DNA of 51,054 nucleotides. Source: Streptacidiphilus carbonis (GTDB lineage Bacteria; Actinomycetota; Actinomycetes; Streptomycetales; Streptomycetaceae). Of this stretch, positions 34,288-40,704 are shown piece after piece. Under the pieces are notes generated by a model. It was not told the origin of the DNA. It saw nothing but the letters and a program-made list of their open reading frames with translations, and searched no databases. Position 1 is the first letter of the stretch, and the number at the start of each line of letters is the position of its first letter. The stretch spans positions 3,438 through 54,491 of the forward strand of contig NZ_BBPM01000051.1 of assembly GCF_000787775.1 (NCBI RefSeq), given 5' to 3'. Made by a program: the position numbers and the translations under genes.

Positions 34288-35859
34288 ATGGTGGTGGGTG
34301 AGACCGATCCATACGCTCGGGAGCTTGCACGGCAGGCTCGGGAGCAAGAGAAGCTTCGTCGGGCTGCTGAGGCGGAAGCCAAGCGGCGGGGTCGTGACGA
34401 GAAGCTGGCTTACGAAGCAGCCCGCGCTCAAGCAGCCGTTGACCAGACCAGTGTGATCGAGCACGAGGTTGAACAGCTCACGGCGCTGTTACGTACGGCG
34501 GTATCGGCGAACCAGGCGTTGACCTTCCCTGCGCTCAGGCAGGATTTTGTCCGGTCAATCTTTGCTCCGAAGGCTGGGCTGTCGCGAGAGACGCCGGTCC
34601 CTCGCTGGGAGGACTACGAGCCTGAACCTCCAAGGGGCTTGCGAGGAGCCCTTGGATTCGGGCGCCGCGGCTACGACGCGGAGATGGCGTCGGGGCGTGA
34701 GCAATTCGACAGGGCCCTGCGGAATCGCGAACGTGATGAGCAGAGGCGCTTGGAGAAGCTCGACAGGGCTCGTGCCCGGCATGAGGAGCGGAACGAAAGA
34801 GAGTCGGTGCGGGTCGCGGAATGGAACGCCGGTGTCGAGGAGCGGCGAAACGCTTACCGGGACAGGGACGTCGAAGCCGTCGAGTGGTTCGTCGATCAGG
34901 TCCTCGCAGCCTCCGTCTATCCGCAGGGCTTCCCGAAGGCCCACCAGGTCTCTTACCAGGCCGACACAGGGGACCTGCTTGTCGAGATCGACCTGCCGTT
35001 GGAAGACGTAGTGCCCGCGGCTCGCGCGTACAAGTACGTGAAGACACGCGACGAGCTGACAGCCGTTCCCCGCCCCGAGAAGGAACGCCATGAACTGTTC
35101 GCGTCGGTCCTCGCGCAGACAGCCTTGCGGACGGTCTACGAGCTGTTCGCCTCCGACGCCGAGGGCGCACTGCTGTCCATCGCGTTGAACGGGCACGTGG
35201 CCACCATCGACCGTGCCACTGGCCGCGACGTTCACCCGTGCCTGATCACTCTTCAGGCGAGTAAGGAGGAGTTCGGCCAACTGGTCCTCACCCAGGTCGA
35301 TCCGAGGGCCTGCCTGAAGCACCTTCGGTCGCTGATCTCGCCCAACCCGTACGAGCTGGAACCGGTGCGCCCTCTGGTGACGTTCGACCTGACCAAATTC
35401 CGACTCATGGACGGCATGGATGTCGTCGCGGGGTTGGACAGCCGACCAGTTCTGCTGGACCTGACACCTACGGAGTTCGAGCATCTCGTCCGGCAGCTGT
35501 TCGAGGCGATCGGGCTGGAGAGCGTCAACACGCGGCCGTCCCAGGACGAAGGCGTGGACGCGATCGCCATGAACACAGATCCCGTCATGAAGGGGCTGTG
35601 CGTCATCCAGGCGAAGCGCACCGCCAAAGTGGTGCCGTACGAGACGGTGTCCGCGCTTGCCGGCACGGTTGAACACAAGCGGGCGGCGAAGGGGATTCTC
35701 GTGACCACCTCGTGGTTCGGAAGGGCCAGTGAAGCGTTCGCCAACGAGCATGGGCGGCTCGAACTTCTAGACGGTGCCAACTTGGTGCACTTGTTCAAGG
35801 AGCACATGGGTCTCGACGTCATTCCCGGTCCGGTGCCACCGAAGCGCCGTCCTCGATAG
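34288..35859 (+). CDS. Mrr-like restriction endonuclease with coiled-coil N-terminus
   Basis: Predicted DNA endonuclease of 523 aa, probably a stand-alone restriction/defence protein. Residues about 5-60 and 130-190 are highly charged and likely coiled coil (REQEKLRRAAEAEAKRRGRD). The middle domain (about 195-385) is unrecognised. The C-terminal Mrr-type PD-(D/E)xK nuclease begins LTPTEFEHLVRQLFEAIGLE (392-411); catalytic residues appear as Asp424 (EGVDAI) and Gln441-Ala-Lys443 (VIQAKR), the QxK variant typical of Mrr, followed by GTVEHKRAAKGILVTTSWF. A TTA Leu codon at 34489-34491 suggests bldA-dependent translation. In-frame GTG 34294 has better spacing from AAGGGGG than ATG 34288. First gene of the tRNA-Gly island. 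Confidence 0.82.
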   Translation: MVVGETDPYARELARQAREQEKLRRAAEAEAKRRGRDEKLAYEAARAQAAVDQTSVIEHEVEQLTALLRTAVSANQALTFPALRQDFVRSIFAPKAGLSRETPVPRWEDYEPEPPRGLRGALGFGRRGYDAEMASGREQFDRALRNRERDEQRRLEKLDRARARHEERNERESVRVAEWNAGVEERRNAYRDRDVEAVEWFVDQVLAASVYPQGFPKAHQVSYQADTGDLLVEIDLPLEDVVPAARAYKYVKTRDELTAVPRPEKERHELFASVLAQTALRTVYELFASDAEGALLSIALNGHVATIDRATGRDVHPCLITLQASKEEFGQLVLTQVDPRACLKHLRSLISPNPYELEPVRPLVTFDLTKFRLMDGMDVVAGLDSRPVLLDLTPTEFEHLVRQLFEAIGLESVNTRPSQDEGVDAIAMNTDPVMKGLCVIQAKRTAKVVPYETVSALAGTVEHKRAAKGILVTTSWFGRASEAFANEHGRLELLDGANLVHLFKEHMGLDVIPGPVPPKRRPR

Positions 35860-35984
35860 CTGTAACCCCCGTATCCGGGTGCGATGTCTTCTCCTGCCGG
35901 GGAGCAGAGGGTGGCTCGGACGTGACCGGCCGTGCGACTCTGCGCTACCGCTCGAAGACCACCGATCCGTTGGCGGGGCGGAGA

Positions 35985-36743
35985 TCAGGTCTCGGTGTCC
36001 AGAAGTCTGGCCGCTGCGCGTGGATCCATGATGTTGGACCAGGCTTGCTCGGCGGGGAGGAGGTCGCGTTCGGGGAGGGCGTATTCGGGGTACCAGCCGT
36101 CCGTGTCACAGCCGGGGATGTTGCCGAGGACGACGGTGGCGAGGTTGGCGGGTACGGAGCCCGTGATACGGACGGCGGCGTAGGTTTCGTGCCCGTTGTC
36201 GGCCCGAACTTGGAGACCAAGGGTGAAGGTGTCGAAGTCCGAGGTGTGTTCGCGGCCGTCGCGCAGTGTGGCCCTGGTGAGCTCCTGGATCGTTGCGCGC
36301 AGACGCCGGGCGAAGCGGACTCCGGCTTCGGCGCGGTAGCGGATGTGGTCTTCGCGGGTCGGCAGCAGGTGCGCGCTGGACGTGGAGGTTTTCAACCCGT
36401 CGGCATGCGTGGCGTTGTAGCGGGAGCGCATCGCCTTGGCTTGGGCTTCGAGGGCGGCGTAGAAGTCGTCGCTGGAACCGTCTTCCCGTAGACCCGCTGC
36501 GACCAGCCAGGGAAGATCGGCGTCGATCCAGACGGCTCCGCGCCAGCGCTGCACCTTGACCTTGAACAGCACCGTGTCATCGATCGACCGAATCCGTTCG
36601 TGTTTGGTCTCTGCTTCGGCGAACTGCTCCGCAGCCTTGCCGAGGAGCGGATGAGCCAGCTCGTTCAGCGGCAGCGTCACAGCGGGCAGTGCCAGCTTCA
36701 GATCCTCGGCGAGACAGCGCAGGGTGGGGCGGGCAGGGTGCAT
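35985..36743 (-). CDS. Unrecognised 252-aa protein, second gene of island operon
   Basis: No family recognised. The protein is soluble and mostly alpha/beta by eye, with KVQRWRGAVWIDADLPWLVA (about 63-82), an Arg-rich helix (EAGVRFARRLRATIQELTRA) and LGLQVRADNGHETYAAVRIT near residues 175-195. No signal peptide or membrane segment. GGGGGA lies about 6 nt before ATG 36743. It starts 13 nt after the RHH-like gene, so the two form an operon; the pairing of a small DNA-binding-like protein with a larger soluble protein resembles toxin-antitoxin organisation, but nothing in the larger protein identifies a toxin. Codon use is less GC-biased than in the flanking chromosome. Confidence 0.7.
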   Translation of the reverse strand: MHPARPTLRCLAEDLKLALPAVTLPLNELAHPLLGKAAEQFAEAETKHERIRSIDDTVLFKVKVQRWRGAVWIDADLPWLVAAGLREDGSSDDFYAALEAQAKAMRSRYNATHADGLKTSTSSAHLLPTREDHIRYRAEAGVRFARRLRATIQELTRATLRDGREHTSDFDTFTLGLQVRADNGHETYAAVRITGSVPANLATVVLGNIPGCDTDGWYPEYALPERDLLPAEQAWSNIMDPRAAARLLDTET

Positions 36744-36756
36744 CGTGTTCCCCCGG

Positions 36757-37035
36757 TTACTCGTCGATCCCGCCGACGGAATCGATCTCTTCCGCAGTCA
36801 GCCCAGTCAGCAGCATCACGTCGGACTTGAGAGAGCCGTCGAGCACCTGCAACGCCTCGGCCATGCCAATTCGTAGGTCTTCGCGCCGCTGCTCCAAGTA
36901 GACCCGTACGGCATCGGCTACAAGGTCCTTCTTCGTCAAGCCCAGGAAATGTGCGCCCTGGCTGATCAGCTTGTCGGTTTCCGGGTCTACCTTCAGCGGT
37001 GACTGCCGGGGTGTCTTCGGTGAAGCCGTCGTCAT
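36757..37035 (-). CDS. Ribbon-helix-helix-like small protein (possible antitoxin/repressor)
   Basis: Protein of 92 aa. Residues about 12-50 (SPLKVDPETDKLISQGAHFL followed by GLTKKDLVADAVRVYLEQRR) have the strand-helix-helix pattern of RHH DNA-binding proteins. The C-terminal half contains LKSDVMLLTGLTAEEIDSVG and would be the partner-binding part if it is an antitoxin. GGAGG lies about 7 nt before ATG 37035, preferred over ATG 37050, which lacks a ribosome site. The upstream region has repeated GGTAC half-sites, as expected for autoregulation. Followed after 13 nt by the 252-aa gene. Confidence 0.7.
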   Translation of the reverse strand: MTTASPKTPRQSPLKVDPETDKLISQGAHFLGLTKKDLVADAVRVYLEQRREDLRIGMAEALQVLDGSLKSDVMLLTGLTAEEIDSVGGIDE

Positions 37036-37038
37036 CCG

Positions 37039-37071
37039 TACCACCTCCATGACAGATGGTACCTAAGTACC
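37039..37071 (-). promoter_or_regulatory. GGTAC repeats upstream of the RHH-like gene
   Basis: On the minus strand AGGTAC-TT-AGGTACC gives two direct GGTAC units, which also form GGTAC-N4-GTACC (37058-37071); a third GGTAC lies at the ribosome site (about 37038-37042). Candidate autoregulatory operator. Confidence 0.45.
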
Positions 37072-37464
37072 TCAAGCGATGCCATCCTCCTCTCGCTCCC
37101 ACGCACCGCTAGCGCACCAGTGGAAGCCGATTCTCGCCGAGGGGCTGCGCTTCGACGAGCGGGACGGTTGCGGGTGCGCCAGAGAGCCCAAGTTTCGACC
37201 GCGGTCCCGTGCCCAGCTCCGTGAGCGTCAGATCGCGTCGAAGCACCTGGAGGTTCCCCTTGCGGTCATGCTGACGAGGCGCGACCCCAGCAGCCGGAGA
37301 CTCGGGACGAGAAGGTGTGAGCCATCGTGCCCCTCGCGTGCCCGAACGAGCAGAGCCGAGCGGTAAACCACGGTGAAATCAGGGTCGTTCGATCAGCGGA
37401 GCAACGGCCTCGGGCGGGCTGAATGACCAGGTCAGGGCCAGTATTCCATGGTCATCGGGGCAAT
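37072..37464. other. Non-coding stretch at the right end of the island
   Basis: About 390 bp with no supportable gene. A 95-codon open frame (37079-37366) has no ribosome site, is Arg/Ser/Pro-rich and shows no family resemblance. It might be decayed integrase or excisionase sequence, but I could not recognise any integrase motif on either strand. Confidence 0.5.
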
Positions 37465-37500
37465 GCTTCCCAAGCTCAGAGCGCGAGTTCGATTCTCGTC
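37465..37500 (+). repeat. att core, right copy (partial tRNA-Gly 3' end)
   Basis: 36 bp identical to 33955-33990, followed by CCCGCTCCA (37501-37509) after loss of one base. The 5' half of a tRNA is absent, so it is not a functional tRNA gene. Confidence 0.85.
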
Positions 37501-37514
37501 CCCGCTCCATATGA

Positions 37515-37541
37515 AAGTCCCAGGTCAGTGACCTGGGACTT
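37515..37541 (+). terminator. Perfect hairpin after the right att copy
   Basis: AAGTCCCAGGTCA and TGACCTGGGACTT are perfect 13-bp arms with a single central base. It sits in the same place relative to CCA as the tRNA terminator on the left, with a different sequence, and is followed by GTTGTCTAGACCAA (37546-37559; left copy GTTGTCTAAACCAA). Confidence 0.6.
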
Positions 37542-37570
37542 CGTCGTTGTCTAGACCAACTGTATGCGGT

Positions 37571-37592
37571 CGTGCCAGTTGCGTGCCAGATT
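37571..37592 (+). repeat. Tandem 11-bp repeats beyond the right att copy
   Basis: CGTGCCAGTTG followed by CGTGCCAGATT, 62 nt past CCA (60 nt on the left). Same period and related sequence as 34060-34081. Confidence 0.5.
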
Positions 37593-37818
37593 GAGACTAA
37601 CGGACAGTCAGATTCGATCAGAAATGGTCACTGTTCGTGCGGCGGTGGTCGATTGGCATGCGACTATCCCAAATAGTGAGACGGACTTTCTGTGACCTGA
37701 GTCACTTGAAGTGGCAGGTGCTCTCTGATCGCGACTGCCGCGCCGGTTTGGCGACAGTCCACAAAGTGGTGCTCACTGCGATGCCTGCGCCAACGCTGGC
37801 CAGCGCAAGGGCCGCAGC
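37593..37818. other. Intergenic region beyond the right att copy
   Basis: AT-richer than the neighbouring coding DNA. I see no gene; the frame entering the next gene is open from 37637 but lacks a ribosome site and family-like sequence. Confidence 0.4.
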
Positions 37819-37824
37819 TATGCT
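37819..37824 (+). promoter_or_regulatory. -10-like hexamer for leaderless SMI1/KNR4-like gene
   Basis: TATGCT ends 7 nt before GTG 37832. It sets the start in a frame that is open nearly 200 bases further upstream. Confidence 0.5.
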
Positions 37825-37831
37825 CCGGCCT

Positions 37832-38953
37832 GTGACTGTCATCCGGCCCGAGCCCCTGACCCATGAAACGGCGTTCGCCCTGCTCGCTGCCTTGCCCGCT
37901 GAGATCGGTCCCGGACTGAGCGAAGCCGAGCTGGAGGCGATCGAGTGCGGGTATGGATTCACCTTTGCGGATGACCATCGGGTCCTGCTCCACGCCGGGT
38001 TGCCACTGGGCCGGTCCTGGCCGGACTGGCGTGACGGTGATCCGCAGGAGCTTCGCAATCGCTTGGACGCCCCGGCCGCCGGGGTCCTCTTCGACGTCGA
38101 GCATGCCGGCTTCTGGTACCCCGCCTGGGGCGAGCGGCCGGAGGATCGCAACGTGGCTCTGCGGCTCGCCCGCGAGCATCTGCTCAACGTCCCGCAACTG
38201 GTTCCGGTCTTCGGGCACCGATACCTGCCCGCCGGCAGCGGGCAGAGCGGCCACCCCGTGCTCTCCGTCATGCAGACCGACATCATCTACTACGGCAACC
38301 ACCTCGCCGACTACCTCCACCACGAGTTCGGCGGAGTCGCAGTCGACCTCAGCCGCACCCGAGCGAGCGTGCCCTTCTGGTCCTACTTCCTCGGCGAGAC
38401 CGGGATGCCGAGAGAGGTCGTCATCACCACGCCCCACGACCCCTACGCCGTCAGTGCGGGCGAGGCAGTCGACCACCTGCGCATGCTCGCCATCGAGCAG
38501 CGCCTCGGCCGCATCGTAGGTGCCGACCAGCTCATCCAAGCCGCCTTGGTCGCCCTCGTCCTGGACGTCGACACCCCTGCCCTGCGGGTTCTGGCCGGGC
38601 TGACGCGCAACGAGGAACCCTTGGCCAACGACCTGTTCGTCCAGGTCATCGAGGAACTCGACCTCGCTCCCACCATCCCCGACACGCAATCGGCCGCTGG
38701 CTGGGCCCTGGTGCGCTGGTGGCTTCAGCTGATCGCCAACGGCAGCCTGAACCCCGTCAAGGGCGGCGACCTCATCTGGTACGAGGGTTGGGACAGGCTC
38801 GGCCGCCCGGCCGCGCTGCGCCCCATCATCGGCTGGACCAGCGAGTACGACGACTGGACACCGGACTACACCGTGCCCCGCGACACCTGCAAGGACCGCA
38901 TCATTCAGGAGGCCCGCACCCTCCTGCACGGGCCGTGGCCACCCGACAGTTGA
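37832..38953 (+). CDS. SMI1/KNR4 (SUKH)-like protein
   Basis: Protein of 373 aa. The N-terminal 130 residues resemble the SMI1/KNR4 domain: helix GLSEAELEAIECGYGFTFAD, then HRVLLHAGLPLGRSWPDWRD, the usual SUKH core layout. The remainder (about 140-373) continues with FGHRYLPAGSGQSGHPVLSV and a helical C-terminal part that I cannot assign. SUKH proteins are often immunity proteins against secreted or contact-delivered toxins, but no toxin gene is adjacent. The start is chosen from the TATGCT-7 nt-GTG arrangement. Converges with the ADP-ribosylglycohydrolase gene, 1 nt apart. Confidence 0.65.
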   Translation: MTVIRPEPLTHETAFALLAALPAEIGPGLSEAELEAIECGYGFTFADDHRVLLHAGLPLGRSWPDWRDGDPQELRNRLDAPAAGVLFDVEHAGFWYPAWGERPEDRNVALRLAREHLLNVPQLVPVFGHRYLPAGSGQSGHPVLSVMQTDIIYYGNHLADYLHHEFGGVAVDLSRTRASVPFWSYFLGETGMPREVVITTPHDPYAVSAGEAVDHLRMLAIEQRLGRIVGADQLIQAALVALVLDVDTPALRVLAGLTRNEEPLANDLFVQVIEELDLAPTIPDTQSAAGWALVRWWLQLIANGSLNPVKGGDLIWYEGWDRLGRPAALRPIIGWTSEYDDWTPDYTVPRDTCKDRIIQEARTLLHGPWPPDS

Positions 38954-38954
38954 T

Positions 38955-39884
38955 CTACTGGTCCAGCCGTGCGGCGAGTGCCCTCAGGTCGGCGAGGTTC
39001 AGCTCCCGGCCGCCGGTTCCCGGGAGCAGGAGGTGGAGTGGGCGGGTCCAGGGTTCGGGGATGGCGTCCAGGCCGTAGACCGCGCCGGCGAGGCCGCCGG
39101 TGACGGCGGCGACGGTGTCGGTGTCGCCGCCGAGGTCGACGGCGGCGCGGAGGGCGGCGTCGAAGGTGTCGGTGGTGCGGAGGGCCCAGACGGCGGAGCC
39201 GAGGCAGGGCCAGACGGCGCCGTTGAACTCGGTGGCCTGGTCGGGGTGCCAGTCGGGGGCGAGGACGACGGCGTAGCGCTCGCGCTGGTCGGGGTCGAGC
39301 AGGGGGAGGATGTCGGGGAGGGCGGTGAGGGGGTCTCCGCCGTCCAAGGCGATGCGGATGAGCTCGTGGCAGATCGCGGTGCCCTCCCAGGCGGCGGGGT
39401 CGCCGTGGGTGAGGGCGGCGATGCGGCGGGCCGCGTCCATGGTGGTCTGCTGTCCGGCGCGGGCGAAGTAGACGGCGGAGGTGGTGGCGCGCATCAGCGA
39501 GCCGTTGCCAGCGGCGCGGTGGTTGGTCTGGAAGTGGATGGCGGCGGCCAGGTCCCAGGGGTGGCCGTTGGTCAGCACGCTCTGGGTCTGGAGCCCGATG
39601 TCCATGGGGTCGTCGGTGGCCCAGCGCTGGAAGCGGTCGAAGATGTCCGGCAGATCCAAGCCGCTGCGTTCGAGCAGGGACACGGCGAGGTGGACGGCCA
39701 TCTGGGTGTCGTCGGTGGCCTCGCCGGGCTCCCAACTGCCGCCTCCGCACATCTCCTTGTCGGGATCCGGTTCAGGGAAGCGAGTGGAGAAGGTGCGCTC
39801 CCTGCTGAACTCGAAGGGCGCACCCAGCGCGTCACCGACCGCCGAGCCGACCACGGCACCTGTCACCCGCTGGTCACGAACCAT
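38955..39884 (-). CDS. ADP-ribosylglycohydrolase family protein
   Basis: DraG/ARH-type hydrolase of 309 aa that would remove ADP-ribose from proteins or small molecules. The metal-binding motifs are in place: GSAVGDALGAPFEF near the N-terminus, EATDDTQMAVHLA (TDDT, about 55-67), and the late DLGGDTDTVAAVTGGLAGA. Two Mg ions bind the Asp residues in family structures. ATG 39884 has TAGGCT 6 nt upstream (39896-39891 on the minus strand), suggesting leaderless expression. The HAD-like gene lies 57 bp upstream on the same strand; substrate unknown. Confidence 0.92.
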   Translation of the reverse strand: MVRDQRVTGAVVGSAVGDALGAPFEFSRERTFSTRFPEPDPDKEMCGGGSWEPGEATDDTQMAVHLAVSLLERSGLDLPDIFDRFQRWATDDPMDIGLQTQSVLTNGHPWDLAAAIHFQTNHRAAGNGSLMRATTSAVYFARAGQQTTMDAARRIAALTHGDPAAWEGTAICHELIRIALDGGDPLTALPDILPLLDPDQRERYAVVLAPDWHPDQATEFNGAVWPCLGSAVWALRTTDTFDAALRAAVDLGGDTDTVAAVTGGLAGAVYGLDAIPEPWTRPLHLLLPGTGGRELNLADLRALAARLDQ

Positions 39885-39890
39885 GGCGGC

Positions 39891-39896
39891 AGCCTA
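39891..39896 (-). promoter_or_regulatory. -10-like hexamer for leaderless ADP-ribosylglycohydrolase mRNA
   Basis: On the minus strand TAGGCT ends 6 nt before ATG 39884. Confidence 0.5.
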
Positions 39897-39940
39897 GTTA
39901 CGGTGGGAAAGGGACGGCACTGGGTTTCTGACGCAGGCGT

Positions 39941-40471
39941 TCAGCGTGGGTCGAGTGCGGCGGCCCAAGCGCCGAGCCGGGTGAAGTCCTCCGGTTGCAG
40001 GCCGAAGCTCGGGTCGATGCGCTGGAGCAGGCAGGGGCTGGGATGGTGGGCAACTGCCCAAGCACGGTCCGCGTCGGTGATCTCGTCGTCCACCCAGGCG
40101 AAGGGGCGGCCGGCGGCCCAGGCCAGCAGCGGGCGCGTCTTCCAGTGCAGCGCGCCCAACTCGTCGTCATTCGTGGGGTCTGGCCAGTCGACCACCGGCA
40201 GTTGCGGCAGTCCGAGCCGGGGCGCGACGCACTCGTTGGCGTCGGCCATCCAGGTCGTGGCCCACACCAGCTCGTACGGCAGGGCCGCCAGGAGGTGGCC
40301 GAGTGCGGGATTGATGCGGGCCAGGAGTGGACTGGCTTCGGCATCGCGTCGTTCGGATCGGGCCTGGTAGAGCGGGTATCCCCCGGGGAGTTGTTCCGAC
40401 GTCGCCCCGAACGGGATGAGTGGTCCGTCCACGTCGAGGAAGAGAAGTGGGCGCTGCCCTGGGCTGATCAC
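39941..40471 (-). CDS. HAD-like protein (Swiss-army-knife RNA-repair-associated type)
   Basis: Protein of 176 aa. It opens with the HAD nucleophile motif RPLLFLDVDGPLIPFG and has WATTWMADANECVAPRLGLP and, near the end, FAWVDDEITDADRAWA, the acidic motif that completes a HAD active site. This is the small HAD-like family named for its occurrence in Swiss-army-knife RNA-repair proteins; stand-alone members like this have no established role. GTG 40471 is preceded by TACTGT with a 6-nt gap; ATG 40486 (AAAGGCAG upstream) is the alternative. Same strand as the ADP-ribosylglycohydrolase gene. Confidence 0.75.
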   Translation of the reverse strand: MISPGQRPLLFLDVDGPLIPFGATSEQLPGGYPLYQARSERRDAEASPLLARINPALGHLLAALPYELVWATTWMADANECVAPRLGLPQLPVVDWPDPTNDDELGALHWKTRPLLAWAAGRPFAWVDDEITDADRAWAVAHHPSPCLLQRIDPSFGLQPEDFTRLGAWAAALDPR

Positions 40472-40704
40472 GGCTGCACAGTACATCTGCCTTTCGGTCC
40501 ACCGGCCGTCGGAGTTCATGACGGAGCGATCGGAATCGTTCCTTCACCGGTCGCAGGCGGCCTCGACGTCGCCGAACGCTGCCGCGTAGGGGATTGCGTC
40601 AGGTGGATGGCTCCCGTCGCTGAGGCGGAAGACGCTGTGCTGTTGCGGGAGTTGGTCGGTCATACTGGTGCGCGTCCTGTCAAAGGGAGGAAGGCGTACG
40701 GCAT

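Larger units (their letters stand above)
33955..37509. mobile_element. tRNA-Gly-integrated genomic island without integrase (about 3.5 kb)
   Basis: The segment is bounded by direct repeats of the tRNA-Gly 3' end, the signature of site-specific integration at a tRNA gene. It carries three genes (Mrr-like nuclease, RHH-like protein, 252-aa protein), has visibly lower GC than its surroundings, and contains a TTA codon. No integrase, excisionase or replication gene is present, so it is either a deletion remnant or an element mobilised in trans. Confidence 0.75.

Noticed and set aside
34555-35751. Minus-strand frame opposite the Mrr-like gene
   Set aside because: No ribosome site and no family features; the plus-strand frame has the nuclease motifs.
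37079-37366. 95-codon frame at the right end of the island, considered as an excisionase or integrase remnant
   Set aside because: No integrase tyrosine-box, HTH or ribosome site could be seen; sequence is Arg/Ser/Pro-rich as expected for chance frames.
37465-37509. Second tRNA-Gly gene
   Set aside because: Only the 3' part is present; the acceptor 5' strand and D arm are missing and one base of the acceptor 3' strand is lost.
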